This document shows positions 1 to 7,386 of a stretch of 36,884 nt of DNA, piece after piece. The stretch spans positions 1-36,884 of the forward strand of contig JAYVRW010000427.1 of assembly GCA_043775925.1 (NCBI GenBank). Direction: 5' to 3'. The stretch comes from JAFDVL01 sp043775925 (GTDB lineage Bacteria > Acidobacteriota > Blastocatellia > RBC074). The number at the start of each line of letters is the position of its first letter. Position 1 is the first letter of the stretch. The notes below the pieces were generated by a model. The model saw nothing but the letters and a program-made list of their open reading frames with translations, was not told the origin of the DNA and searched no databases. A program made the position numbers and the translations under genes.

Positions 1-42
1 TTTAGACAACTTGACCTTGGAGTGTAAGAGACAGCCGCAAGC

Positions 43-68
43 ACTGTCAATTCGTGCGAATTGACAGT
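43..68. promoter_or_regulatory. Perfect 12-bp inverted repeat, probable operator before rex
   Basis: Two perfect 12-base arms (43-54 and 57-68, left arm ACTGTCAATTCG) flank a two-base centre. The right arm contains TTGACA (61-66), which can serve as a -35 box, with TATCGT (85-90) as a -10 box 18 bases further on. A protein bound to the palindrome would therefore cover the promoter of rex and the microcompartment genes. The half-site spacing does not fit the usual Rex operator, so another regulator is likely. The palindrome is seen directly; its role is inferred. Confidence 0.6.
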
Positions 69-90
69 CTGACAGACGCTGCGTTATCGT
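61..90 (+). promoter_or_regulatory. Candidate sigma-70 promoter for rex and the microcompartment genes
   Basis: TTGACA at 61-66 matches the -35 consensus perfectly. TATCGT at 85-90 matches four of six -10 positions at 18-base spacing. Transcription would start near 97, giving a leader of about 50 bases before the rex ATG at 149. The -35 box lies within the right arm of the palindrome at 43-68. Confidence 0.45.
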
Positions 91-148
91 TGCAGTGTAG
101 CTGAGTAAGCTATAGAAATTTGAAGAGTTACGCCCGAATTTTGCTGCG

Positions 149-844
149 ATGAAAACTGAGAAAATCTCCGAACTCACCACCAGTCGCCTGTCGCTATATT
201 TGCGATGTTTGGATGAATTGGCAGGCGAAGGAGTTGAGCGGATTTCATCCAAAGCGATGGCTGAACAATTTGCGCTGAATTCTGCGCAAATCCGCAAAGA
301 TTTAGCCTATTTCGGAGAATTCGGGGTGCGTGGCGTCGGGTATTCGATCAATGATTTACGTCGTCAGCTTCGACAAATTCTGGGCTTAAACGTCAATCGA
401 AAAGTCGCCATTGTCGGAGCCGGAAACTTAGGTTTGGCGCTCGCAACCTACGGTGGGTTCAACGTCAACGGCTTTCGCATTGTTGGGATTTTTGACAACG
501 ATCCTGAAAAAATCGGATCACCCACACGCAGCGGATTGACGATTCAGGATGCGAATAATTTGCGCTCCGCGATTAAAAATCAATTAGTCGAAATTGTCGT
601 GTTAGCTATACCCGCATTGATTGCGGAGCAGGTTTTTGAAGATGTCACTTCGGCGGGAGTGAGAGCTGTTTTGAATTTCGCTCCGGTTAGATTGCAACCA
701 CGAGCCGGCGTCAAAATCAAGAACGTAGACTTTTCAATTTCACTGGAAAGCCTTTCATATTTTTTAGCGCAACCAAATTCTTCAGGAAAGACCACGACGG
801 GAATTAGCGCAGATTTTAGAGATTTTTTACGAGGTGATGGATAA
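149..844 (+). CDS. rex: Redox-sensing transcriptional repressor Rex
   Basis: Rex is a cytoplasmic DNA-binding repressor that reads the NADH/NAD+ ratio and lets go of its operators when NADH is high. The 231-residue product has the family's two parts: an N-terminal winged helix (about 10-65, with SAQIRKDLAYFGEFGVRGVGY) and a Rossmann NAD(H) domain with GAGNLG at 90-95 followed by LALATYGGF. It is slightly longer than the usual 210-220 residues because of a C-terminal tail. It is the first gene of a run with an aldolase (41-base gap) and two microcompartment shell genes, which suggests redox control of that module. I saw no good Rex operator in the upstream 148 bases. Family assignment is secure; the target genes are inferred. 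Confidence 0.95.
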   Translation: MKTEKISELTTSRLSLYLRCLDELAGEGVERISSKAMAEQFALNSAQIRKDLAYFGEFGVRGVGYSINDLRRQLRQILGLNVNRKVAIVGAGNLGLALATYGGFNVNGFRIVGIFDNDPEKIGSPTRSGLTIQDANNLRSAIKNQLVEIVVLAIPALIAEQVFEDVTSAGVRAVLNFAPVRLQPRAGVKIKNVDFSISLESLSYFLAQPNSSGKTTTGISADFRDFLRGDG

Positions 845-847
845 GGT

Positions 848-874
848 GGCAGAAGCCCGACCGTGAGGAAGGGC
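848..874 (+). repeat. Copy of an interspersed GGCAGAAGCCCG repeat
   Basis: This 27-base segment between the rex stop codon and the aldolase start matches both arms of the inverted repeat at 28680-28772, apart from a few bases. It starts three bases after the rex stop and fills most of the 41-base gap, so the aldolase ATG at 886 has no clear Shine-Dalgarno sequence of its own. Confidence 0.75.
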
Positions 875-885
875 GTGCTTTATTA

Positions 886-1677
886 ATGGACGAAAGACTA
901 ATCAAAGAACAAATTGTAGACACGGCGCGGCGCAGCTATGAGCGTGGGCATATCGTCGCCGGTGATGGAAATATCAGCGTCAGAGTTGCGCCGAATCGCT
1001 GCATCGCTACACCATCGGGCGTGAGCAAAGGCTGGATGACGACTGACATGATGGTAGTCGTAGACGTGGAAGGAAACCCGCTGGAACCATCCGATTACAA
1101 GGTTTCTTCGGAATGGCCGATGCATCGCGTGATTTATCAGGCGCGTCCCGATGTGAATGCGGTCGTGCATTTTCATCCGCCTTACGCGACAGGGTTTGCG
1201 GTGGCAGGACTTTCGCTCGACAAGGCAATTTTATCGGAAGTTGTCTTGACGTTGGGCTGTGTTCCGCTGGCAGCGTATGGAACGCCTTCAACACGAGAAT
1301 TGACGGATGAGATAGAACCGTTCCTTGCCTATCACGATGCGTTATTGATGGCGAATCACGGCGCAGTCGCTTACGCGGAGACTTTGGAAAAGGCTTTTAA
1401 TAAACTGGAAACGCTGGAACATACTTGTAAAATCAGCGCCATTGCGCGCAGCCTCGGCAATGAGAATACGATTCCTGATCGCGCCATTCCGAAGCTGTTC
1501 GATATTCGTGAACGCAACGGAGCCATGCCGCCAGAAGCGCGGACGGGGCAGGCTTGTGGCATTGGCGGCGGTGGAAATGACGGGGCGATGGAGAGAAGAG
1601 ATGATGGGGAGACGATTACGTTGACGCGGGAAGAGTTGGTAGAATTGTTATCGCAAGCCGCAAGATTAATAAATTGA
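886..1677 (+). CDS. Class II (fuculose-phosphate-type) aldolase with microcompartment targeting tail
   Basis: A zinc-dependent class II aldolase of the FucA/RhaD/AraD superfamily. Such enzymes cleave L-fuculose- or L-rhamnulose-1-phosphate to dihydroxyacetone phosphate and lactaldehyde. Residues 1-210 form the domain: GDGNIS at 26-31, the likely catalytic Glu at 76, and zinc ligands His95, His97 (HFHPP) and His158 (NHGA). Family members are usually about 215 residues; this one has 263. The extra part is a Gly/Asp-rich linker (about 221-243) and a terminal amphipathic helix containing TREELVELLSQAARLI (about 247-262). That arrangement is typical of encapsulation peptides that dock enzymes inside bacterial microcompartments. 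Two shell-protein genes follow directly. The substrate cannot be read from the sequence; a sugar phosphate yielding lactaldehyde is inferred from related planctomycete-type microcompartments. Confidence 0.9.
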   Translation: MDERLIKEQIVDTARRSYERGHIVAGDGNISVRVAPNRCIATPSGVSKGWMTTDMMVVVDVEGNPLEPSDYKVSSEWPMHRVIYQARPDVNAVVHFHPPYATGFAVAGLSLDKAILSEVVLTLGCVPLAAYGTPSTRELTDEIEPFLAYHDALLMANHGAVAYAETLEKAFNKLETLEHTCKISAIARSLGNENTIPDRAIPKLFDIRERNGAMPPEARTGQACGIGGGGNDGAMERRDDGETITLTREELVELLSQAARLIN

Positions 1678-1688
1678 AAATGTCGCGT

Positions 1689-1745
1689 AAACTTCAGTTT
1701 GCGCCTGCTTTGATAATGTAGAAATTTATCAGCAAACTGAAGTTT
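1689..1745. repeat. Inverted repeat AAACTTCAGTTTGC between aldolase and shell gene
   Basis: Perfect 14-base arms at 1689-1702 and 1732-1745 surround a 29-base loop, filling most of the gap between the aldolase and the shell-protein gene. In RNA it would form a stem-loop about 20 bases before the next ribosome binding site. There is no T-tract, so termination is unlikely; RNA processing or a mobile repeat are alternatives. Confidence 0.7.
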
Positions 1746-1766
1746 GCTGGACACTGAGGAGAATCA

Positions 1767-2048
1767 ATGGAAGCACTTGGAATGATTGAAACGAAAGGTC
1801 TGGTCGCTACGATTGAAGCCGCCGACGCGATGGTCAAGGCGGCGAACGTCACGTTGATCGGCTACGAAAAAATCGGTGCCGGATTCGTCACTGCTATCGT
1901 GCGCGGAGATGTCGCTGCGGTGAAAGCTGCCACTGATGCAGGAGCCGCTGCTGCGCGTCGCGTTGGAGAATTAGTTGGCGTCCACGTCATCCCGCGTCCG
2001 CACGCTTCGGTGGATGAAGTGTTGCCGCTGGGATTGGTGAAGAAATAG
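1767..2048 (+). CDS. Bacterial microcompartment hexameric shell protein (BMC-H)
   Basis: This 93-residue protein is a single BMC domain of the EutM/PduA/CcmK type. Such proteins assemble as flat hexamers that tile the facets of a protein microcompartment. Visible marks are the start MEALGMIETKGLVATIEAAD, the pore loop KIGAG at 35-39 (commonly KIGSG in relatives), the Ala-rich helix around 50-65 and IPRPH at 75-79. Length is normal for the family. A strong Shine-Dalgarno GAGGAG lies five bases before the ATG. The TAG stop is the first part of the AGTTCGCGG repeat that fills the next gap. Shell function is secure by family; the enclosed chemistry is inferred from the upstream aldolase. Confidence 0.97.
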   Translation: MEALGMIETKGLVATIEAADAMVKAANVTLIGYEKIGAGFVTAIVRGDVAAVKAATDAGAAAARRVGELVGVHVIPRPHASVDEVLPLGLVKK

Positions 2049-2169
2049 TTCGCGGGAAGAAAGTTCGCAGTTCGCAGAAAAGAAGTTCGCAGTAAGAATC
2101 CTATAAACGGGGTTTCCTGCTAACCGCGAACTACAAACTGCGAACTTTCTTCCTGCGAACTGCGAACTA
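2046..2169. repeat. GTTCGCAG-type intergenic inverted repeat array, copy 1
   Basis: The gap between the two shell genes consists almost wholly of about four AGTTCGCAG-like units followed by about four reverse-complement units (CTGCGAACT). The halves can pair into one long hairpin of about 120 bases. The array begins in the TAG stop of the BMC-H gene and ends five bases before the next ATG. No Shine-Dalgarno sequence is left in front of that ATG. Confidence 0.9.
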
Positions 2170-2173
2170 ATTT

Positions 2174-2443
2174 ATGATTATCGCCAGAGTTATCGGTACA
2201 GTCGTTGCTACGCGCAAGGACGAACGTTTGCACGGGAGTAAGCTGCTGCTTGTGCGTCCACTCACGCTGAAAGGTGAAGACGAGAACAGCTATTTAGTCG
2301 CTGTAGATACTGTCGGCGCAGGTGTCCATGAAAAAGTTCTGGTTGTTTCCGGCAGCAGCGCACGCCTGGCCGAAGGCATGAAAGATCGCCCGATTGATGC
2401 GGCGATCATTGGCATTATTGATACCGTCGAAGTTGCCGATTAA
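2174..2443 (+). CDS. Bacterial microcompartment vertex protein (BMC-P, EutN/CcmL family)
   Basis: This 89-residue protein belongs to the EutN/CcmL pentamer family, which caps the twelve vertices of a microcompartment. It opens with the typical MIIARVIGTVVATRKDERLHGSKLLLVRPL strand pattern, in which a short beta-barrel is set up by residues 2-30. It then shows VAVDTVGAGVHEKVLVVSGSSAR and ends with an IIGIIDTVEV strand. Length is normal. Together with the BMC-H gene upstream it supplies the minimal set for a closed shell. No BMC-T trimer, aldehyde dehydrogenase or phosphotransacylase is visible here; they may lie to the left of the window or elsewhere. Confidence 0.95.
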   Translation: MIIARVIGTVVATRKDERLHGSKLLLVRPLTLKGEDENSYLVAVDTVGAGVHEKVLVVSGSSARLAEGMKDRPIDAAIIGIIDTVEVAD

Positions 2444-2480
2444 TTAATGCGTCTCAGCCCACCGTTTTTCTCAAAGCCTT

Positions 2481-4214
2481 ATGAGTACTATTCGTATCGC
2501 ACTTGCCCAGATCAATCCCCGTATGGGAGACATCGCGGGCAATACTGCAAAAATCATCAACTACATTGAGCAAGCCCGAAGTCAGGGCGCAGATATTATT
2601 GCATTGCCGGAACTCGCAATCACGGGTTATCCGCCGGAAGATTTATTGCTCAAACCGCAATTTATTTCTGCGAATCTGAAAGCATTGGATGAAATTATCG
2701 CGGCTTCCAAAGGCATCACGACGATGGTCGGATTTGTAGATAAAACTACGGATATTCACAACGCGGCAGCCGTGATTTATGACGGTGAACTGAAAGGTGT
2801 CTATCACAAAACGTACCTGCCAAATTATGGTGTGTTTGATGATTACCGCTATTTCAAAGCCGGAGAAACGGCTCCGATTTTTCAGCTTGGCGATGTCTTG
2901 ATTGGCGTCAATATTTGCGAAGATATTTGGTATCCCGGCGGCCCGACACAAGTTCAATCTTTAGCTGGAGCGCACATCATCGTCAATGTTTCTGCCTCTC
3001 CGTATCATTCAGCAAAGGGCGGAGACCGCGAACGGATGCTGGCGACTCGTGCGGAGGATAACGCTGTTGTGTTGGCATACGTGAATCTGGTTGGTGGTCA
3101 GGATGAATTGGTTTTCGATGGTGACAGTCTGGTTTTTGATGAGCGTGGCGGACTAATCGCACGCGGCAAAGTTTTCGAAGAAGAATTAATTTTTGCGGAT
3201 ATTAATACCGAAAAAGTTTTCCGTGAGCGCCTGCATGATCCGCGTCGTCGTCAGGAACGTGTGGATGTTTTTAGTGAAGGAATGCGTGCCGAAAAAATTG
3301 TGCTGGCAGAAAAATACGAAACAAAATCACACGGAAAAATAGAATCCGCCATCGCGCCACGACTTTCCAGAGCGGAAGAAACATATAAAGCTTTAGTGTT
3401 GGGAACACGCGATTATGTGCGTAAAAACGGCTTCGAACGTGTCGTTATCGGATTATCCGGCGGCGTAGATTCTGCGATTGTCGCCTGCATTGCGGCGGAT
3501 GCGCTTGGCACTGATAAAGTGCGCTGCGTCTTTATGCCGACGCGGTACTCATCCTCCGAAAGTGGACGTGATGCAAAATTGCTGGCTGAAAATCTTGGTG
3601 TGCAGTACGAAGAAATTGCGATTGAAGATACTTTTAGGCAATATCTGGAAATGCTGAAACCTGTGTTTGCAGGGACGCAGATGGGCATCGCCGAAGAAAA
3701 TCTGCAAGCCAGAATTCGCGGAAATATTTTGATGGCGATTTCAAATAAATTTGGAGCGTTGGTGTTATCAACCGGAAACAAAAGCGAAACAAGCGTGGGC
3801 TATTCGACGCTTTACGGCGACATGTGCGGAGGCTTAACGGTCATCAAAGACGTACCGAAAATGCTGGTCTACGAGCTTTGTTATTACGTCAATCAACGTG
3901 GCGTTGCGGCTGTAATTCCCGAATACATCATTACTCGTCCGCCCTCGGCAGAATTGCGCGACGATCAAAAAGATCAGGATTCATTACCACCTTATGAGAT
4001 TCTTGACGCAATTTTAGAAATGTACGTTGAGCAGGATATGAGCATTGAGGCGATTATTGCAGAAGGCTTTAATGAAGAAACTGTGCGCTGGGTTGTCAGA
4101 AGCGTAGACATCAACGAATACAAACGCCGCCAGGCTGCACCGGGAATCAAAGTGACGACACGAGCGTTTGGGCGTGATCGAAGAATGCCGATTACAAATG
4201 TATATCGTGGATGA
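2481..4214 (+). CDS. nadE: Glutamine-dependent NAD+ synthetase
   Basis: It makes NAD+ from nicotinic acid adenine dinucleotide, ATP and glutamine, the last step of NAD biosynthesis. The 577-residue product has both domains. An N-terminal nitrilase-type glutaminase (about 1-260) carries the catalytic triad Glu44 (LPELAITGYPPEDLL), Lys110 (YHKTYLPNYGVFDDYRYF) and Cys146 (GVNICEDIWYPGGP). A C-terminal synthetase (about 295-577) carries the ATP pyrophosphatase loop SGGVDS at 326-331. It lies 37 bases after the vertex-protein gene in the same direction, so it may be co-transcribed with rex and the shell genes. That would link NAD supply to a redox-controlled module, though simple proximity is also possible. 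Confidence 0.97.
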   Translation: MSTIRIALAQINPRMGDIAGNTAKIINYIEQARSQGADIIALPELAITGYPPEDLLLKPQFISANLKALDEIIAASKGITTMVGFVDKTTDIHNAAAVIYDGELKGVYHKTYLPNYGVFDDYRYFKAGETAPIFQLGDVLIGVNICEDIWYPGGPTQVQSLAGAHIIVNVSASPYHSAKGGDRERMLATRAEDNAVVLAYVNLVGGQDELVFDGDSLVFDERGGLIARGKVFEEELIFADINTEKVFRERLHDPRRRQERVDVFSEGMRAEKIVLAEKYETKSHGKIESAIAPRLSRAEETYKALVLGTRDYVRKNGFERVVIGLSGGVDSAIVACIAADALGTDKVRCVFMPTRYSSSESGRDAKLLAENLGVQYEEIAIEDTFRQYLEMLKPVFAGTQMGIAEENLQARIRGNILMAISNKFGALVLSTGNKSETSVGYSTLYGDMCGGLTVIKDVPKMLVYELCYYVNQRGVAAVIPEYIITRPPSAELRDDQKDQDSLPPYEILDAILEMYVEQDMSIEAIIAEGFNEETVRWVVRSVDINEYKRRQAAPGIKVTTRAFGRDRRMPITNVYRG

Positions 4215-4301
4215 GGAGAAGTTCGCAGTAGAAGGAGTTCGCAGTCTTGCGATGAACTGTCTTTACTGCGAATTGCGAACTAACCACTGCGAACTCTTCC
4301 T
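4215..4301. repeat. GTTCGCAG-type intergenic inverted repeat array, copy 2
   Basis: The whole gap between nadE and pgsA holds two forward AGTTCGCAGT units and about three reverse units (GCGAACT). The outer arms AGGAGAAGTTCGCAGT and ACTGCGAACTCTTCCT pair with one mismatch. The array starts right after the nadE stop and runs up to the pgsA ATG, leaving no ribosome binding site. Confidence 0.88.
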
Positions 4302-5006
4302 ATGAATTTACCCAACTTCCTAACCCTTCTCAGAATTTTCATCGCGCCATTACTGGTCGTAGTGTTGCTGACGAAATTTTCGGAAAATTGGATCGGGTTG
4401 CCGCAGCATATTATGGCTGTTGGATTATTTGTGGTGGCAGCGGCGACAGATTATTTTGACGGCTACATTGCACGCAAACGCAAACAGGTTTCCCGCCTTG
4501 GGATTTTGCTTGATCCGATTGCCGACAAGTTGTTGATCTCTTCCGCCTTGATTTCATTGGTTGAAAATCGCCTTGTTCCAGCCTGGGCAGTCGTAATTAT
4601 CGTTGGGCGTGAATTTGCGGTCTCAGGTTTGCGCTCAATTGCGGCGACGGAGGGTTGGGCGATTGCGGCTTCCACAGCAGGAAAATTTAAAATGGTATCG
4701 CAGGTCTTGGCGATCCTTTTATTATTGATGGCTTCCGTGTCGGGCGCTCCGCCCGTCGAAACCAAAGCGTTCCCGATTATTGCTTTTTGGACAGTCCCTG
4801 AAATGAGTGACGCGCTTTCGCATGTTTTCGGTGCAGGGAGCATCACAGCACTGGACATCCGAATGATTTTTTATGGCTTGGGACGTGCGATGTTATGGGT
4901 TGTCGTGATTTCATCGTGCTGGTCAATGTACGGATATTTCTATCAGTTTTATTTGAATGCGCGGGAGAAACTGGGAATTGAAGAGGCGTTAAAAATCAAG
5001 AAATGA
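4302..5006 (+). CDS. pgsA: CDP-diacylglycerol-glycerol-3-phosphate 3-phosphatidyltransferase
   Basis: An inner-membrane enzyme that transfers a phosphatidyl group from CDP-diacylglycerol to glycerol-3-phosphate, the committed step to phosphatidylglycerol. The CDP-alcohol phosphotransferase signature is complete: Asp50, Asp53-Gly54, Ala57-Arg58, Gly67, Asp71 and Asp75. Several hydrophobic helices surround it (about 8-25, 36-50, 90-105, 130-148, 190-215). At 234 residues it is about 45 longer than typical PgsA. The extra stretch lies near 145-190 and includes APPVETKAFPIIAFW, so a related CDP-alcohol transferase cannot be fully excluded. A strong terminator follows. Confidence 0.88.
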   Translation: MNLPNFLTLLRIFIAPLLVVVLLTKFSENWIGLPQHIMAVGLFVVAAATDYFDGYIARKRKQVSRLGILLDPIADKLLISSALISLVENRLVPAWAVVIIVGREFAVSGLRSIAATEGWAIAASTAGKFKMVSQVLAILLLLMASVSGAPPVETKAFPIIAFWTVPEMSDALSHVFGAGSITALDIRMIFYGLGRAMLWVVVISSCWSMYGYFYQFYLNAREKLGIEEALKIKK

Positions 5007-5024
5007 GCTGAGATTAATTGGAAT

Positions 5025-5064
5025 CATAGAAAAGGACGGATTTTTTAATCCGTCCTTTTCTATG
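5025..5064. terminator. Bidirectional intrinsic terminator after pgsA
   Basis: A perfect 18-base stem (arms 5025-5042 and 5047-5064) with a four-base T loop has A-rich and T-rich stretches on both sides. It lies between two convergent genes, pgsA on plus and the secreted-protein gene on minus, so it can stop transcription from either side. Confidence 0.9.
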
Positions 5065-5087
5065 AACTAGACTGAAGCTCAAAATTT

Positions 5088-6074
5088 TTACTTCAAAATT
5101 TCAATCGGATCGCCGTTATGAACTTCCTGTGTTGTTCGTGTCACGATAGCCGTAGAGGCTTTGCCTTTGACGGCGATGACGACTAATTCTCCCACGACTT
5201 TTTTAGGAATTTCGGATCGGTGATCTTCTACATCCTGACGCCATTCGTGCGATTTATCAATGGAGGCAGTACCGCCTTTGAATTTATCGCTGCCGAAATC
5301 GCTGTTGCTTTGAACGGTCACATTATCATCACGAAAACGAACGATGCTGCCGTCTTTTGGAGTCTGGCGGAAGATCGTAAATTTGTCTCCGACACTGATA
5401 CCACTTTCTGCACCAAGATCAATGTAAACGACATCACGGGGGCTAATCATTTCATGATGTTCGCGTTGCATGACGATGCGCCCGGCTTTTTGACCGGAGG
5501 TTTGTTGATAGCGCGGGATCGGATTTCTGAAGTCAGTGGAAGGAGCCTGTCGTGCTTCAAATGGTACTAATAAATCTCCGTGTTTGATGTCATCACAGGA
5601 AAAAATAATACGGGCAGTGGCGACTTTGCCCTGCACGGCTAACACACGGAGGACACCCAGTTCTTGGGTAAAAACTCCCAAAGATTTCTTGTCACCTTTG
5701 AATGGATGTTTGAAATCTCCCAATGGGCGAACGACTGAAAAGAGCATTTCGGGACGAACTGGTTGCGCTCCGATTTGAAAGTAAATCGTGTTTCCCTGGC
5801 TATAATAAACAGTGCGATTTTCTTCATCGCTACCGATAATGTGTAGGTCGCTGATGACTTCTGTCGGACTAATAAATCCGGCACAGTAAAGGTCTTTACC
5901 GAAAGCCACTCGTGGTGTAGCAAGCGACGTGGCTTTGGCTTCTCTGGCTGATTCCATCATTGGCAAGTCAGCGGGCAATTGCTGGGCGAATGCCGTAGTC
6001 AGCAATAAGCAGATGAAAAATAAAGTTAATAGGAATGATTTAGGTGAGAAAGAAAAGAAAATAGGCTGGCGCAC
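5088..6074 (-). CDS. Secreted protein of unknown function with repeated beta-rich segments
   Basis: A 328-residue protein with an N-terminal signal peptide: the hydrophobic run SFLLTLFFICLLLTTAFA ends near residue 31, followed by a Q. I start it at a GTG (6074) because GGAGG lies ten bases upstream; a TTG at 6098 would lengthen it by eight residues. The mature part has two similar stretches in which a short beta motif ends in 'GD-hydrophobic': HGDLLVPFEA and NGDPIEIL. A VGDKFTIF motif lies between them. These resemble small barrel domains in FlgT C-termini and other envelope proteins, but I cannot assign a family. It stands alone on the minus strand, closed by the shared terminator. Confidence 0.75.
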   Translation of the reverse strand: MRQPIFFSFSPKSFLLTLFFICLLLTTAFAQQLPADLPMMESAREAKATSLATPRVAFGKDLYCAGFISPTEVISDLHIIGSDEENRTVYYSQGNTIYFQIGAQPVRPEMLFSVVRPLGDFKHPFKGDKKSLGVFTQELGVLRVLAVQGKVATARIIFSCDDIKHGDLLVPFEARQAPSTDFRNPIPRYQQTSGQKAGRIVMQREHHEMISPRDVVYIDLGAESGISVGDKFTIFRQTPKDGSIVRFRDDNVTVQSNSDFGSDKFKGGTASIDKSHEWRQDVEDHRSEIPKKVVGELVVIAVKGKASTAIVTRTTQEVHNGDPIEILK

Positions 6075-6371
6075 GGTAAAGAGTCCTCCACAAAACAATC
6101 AGCGTCGAGCGTGGGACCAGCGCTGGCGGTTCGCTGCATAGTGACAAATCTATCTCATCCAAGTCAAGAATCGTTTTTTGTCACCTGACAAGAAATGTGA
6201 TTTCAAGGGGGAGCGCAACATTTTAATGCCTGAAAGGAATCCGTAGATTGAGTTTTTAATCAATCAGTTTTACTCTCTAAAAGTAGTTCCACCAAATACT
6301 TCGAATATGTCAATCAAGGAATTTCTCCAGGATTGCAAGGTCTAACTTTAGAGTACAAGAAAGGAGTCAAT
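6075..6371. other. Divergent intergenic region, no gene seen
   Basis: About 300 bases separate the minus-strand secreted protein from the plus-strand acidic protein, so both promoters should lie here. I could not pick a convincing -35/-10 pair, and saw no long palindrome or RNA gene. Confidence 0.4.
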
Positions 6372-6827
6372 ATGGGATGGCAAGACTTAGTTGGAGGCCT
6401 GGTAGAGCAGGTCACAGGTAATAAAAACGATGAAGAGGCAAAGGGTGAAGGCGGCGGGTTGCTTGGCATGGCTGGCTCGTTGCTGGGTTCATTGGGAGGC
6501 GACAAGCAGCAGATGCTGGGTCAACTAATGGGCAAGTTGGGTGAATCAGGCGTTGATGTTAACTCATTGCTCGAAAAGCTTGGGATTAACCCTGATGAAG
6601 CCAGTGACGAAGACCTTGAAAAACTCGCTTCTCATGTGCAAGGCGGTGAAGTCGAAACTTCAGAAGATTCACCTGATTTTTCTGCCGATGATTCAGCCGC
6701 CGAAGCTGAAGCTCCTGAAGAAGTCGAAGCTCCTGATGATAGTGAACCTGTTGAAGACTCGGTAGCAGAGGCTCCTGCGGAAGATGCTCCCGAAGAAGAA
6801 GCACCTGCCGAAGAAACGCAAGACTAA
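6372..6827 (+). CDS. Small acidic protein with low-complexity Glu/Ala/Pro tail
   Basis: A 151-residue protein that I do not recognise. The ATG at 6372 is preceded by AGGAG at five bases; a TTG further upstream has no such site. The N-terminus (1-55) alternates MGWQDLVGGLVEQVTG with a Gly/Leu-rich segment (GGGLLGMAGSLLGSLGG), reminiscent of small YidB/DUF937-like proteins. A helical part (56-100) contains QQMLGQLMGKLGESGVDVNSLLEKLG. The last 50 residues are almost only Glu, Asp, Ala, Pro and Ser, so the protein is very acidic. No membrane segment or signal peptide is clear. It stands alone, in front of dtd. Confidence 0.7.
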   Translation: MGWQDLVGGLVEQVTGNKNDEEAKGEGGGLLGMAGSLLGSLGGDKQQMLGQLMGKLGESGVDVNSLLEKLGINPDEASDEDLEKLASHVQGGEVETSEDSPDFSADDSAAEAEAPEEVEAPDDSEPVEDSVAEAPAEDAPEEEAPAEETQD

Positions 6828-6840
6828 TATTTTCAGTTTT

Positions 6841-6879
6841 GGAGATTGCTGGATAGGCTTACATTATTCAGTAATCTCC
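6841..6879 (+). terminator. Stem-loop after the acidic protein, weak terminator candidate
   Basis: Arms GGAGATTGCTG (6841-6851) and CAGTAATCTCC (6869-6879) pair at ten of eleven positions around a 17-base loop. The following bases are only moderately T-rich (GTTGATTTTTA). It could end the acidic-protein transcript or act in the dtd leader. Confidence 0.4.
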
Positions 6880-6928
6880 GTTGATTTTTAACAGCCAGAA
6901 TCTGTCCTCACAACATTTTTTAAGATTT

Positions 6929-7381
6929 ATGCGTGCGCTTTTACAAAGAGTTACTCAGGCAAAAATAACCGTGGCAGAGCAGGAGACGGGCAATATTCAA
7001 ACGGGGCTGGTCGTTTTGCTTGGCATTGGTCAGGAAGACACGACTGCTGATCTTGCATTACTTGTCAATAAGATTTTGAATTTGCGCATCTTTGCCGATG
7101 GCGAAGGGAAATTTAATTTATCGGCACTGGATGTCAACGCCGAAATTTTAGTCATCTCACAATTCACGCTTTATGCCGATTGTCGCAAAGGTCGCAGACC
7201 CAGTTTTACCGATGCTGCCAGGCCGGAAATTGCTGCTCCGATGTGTGAAGCCTTTATCGCAAAGATTCAGGCAGCAGGATTAACGGTGCAAACTGGAGTC
7301 TTTGGCGCTGAAATGCTGGTCGAAATTCACAATTCAGGGCCAGTGACGATCTGGCTGGATTCTAAAGAACTTCAACGTTAA
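6929..7381 (+). CDS. dtd: D-aminoacyl-tRNA deacylase
   Basis: This cytoplasmic proofreading enzyme hydrolyses D-amino acids (and glycine) wrongly attached to tRNAs. The 150-residue product has full family length. It starts with MRALLQRVTQAKITV, carries SQFTL at 77-81 and ends with the Gly-cis-Pro region NSGPVT (Gly137-Pro138) that forms the chiral selectivity pocket. The ATG at 6929 gives the expected N-terminus; an upstream frame extension of 16 codons has no family resemblance. Its stop lies five bases from the end of the convergent OsmC-like gene. Confidence 0.96.
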   Translation: MRALLQRVTQAKITVAEQETGNIQTGLVVLLGIGQEDTTADLALLVNKILNLRIFADGEGKFNLSALDVNAEILVISQFTLYADCRKGRRPSFTDAARPEIAAPMCEAFIAKIQAAGLTVQTGVFGAEMLVEIHNSGPVTIWLDSKELQR

Positions 7382-7386
7382 AGTTT

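Noticed and set aside
43..68. Rex operator
   Set aside because: Rex sites have TTGTGAA and TTCACAA half-sites a few bases apart. This palindrome has TGTCAA/TTGACA half-sites about 12 bases apart.
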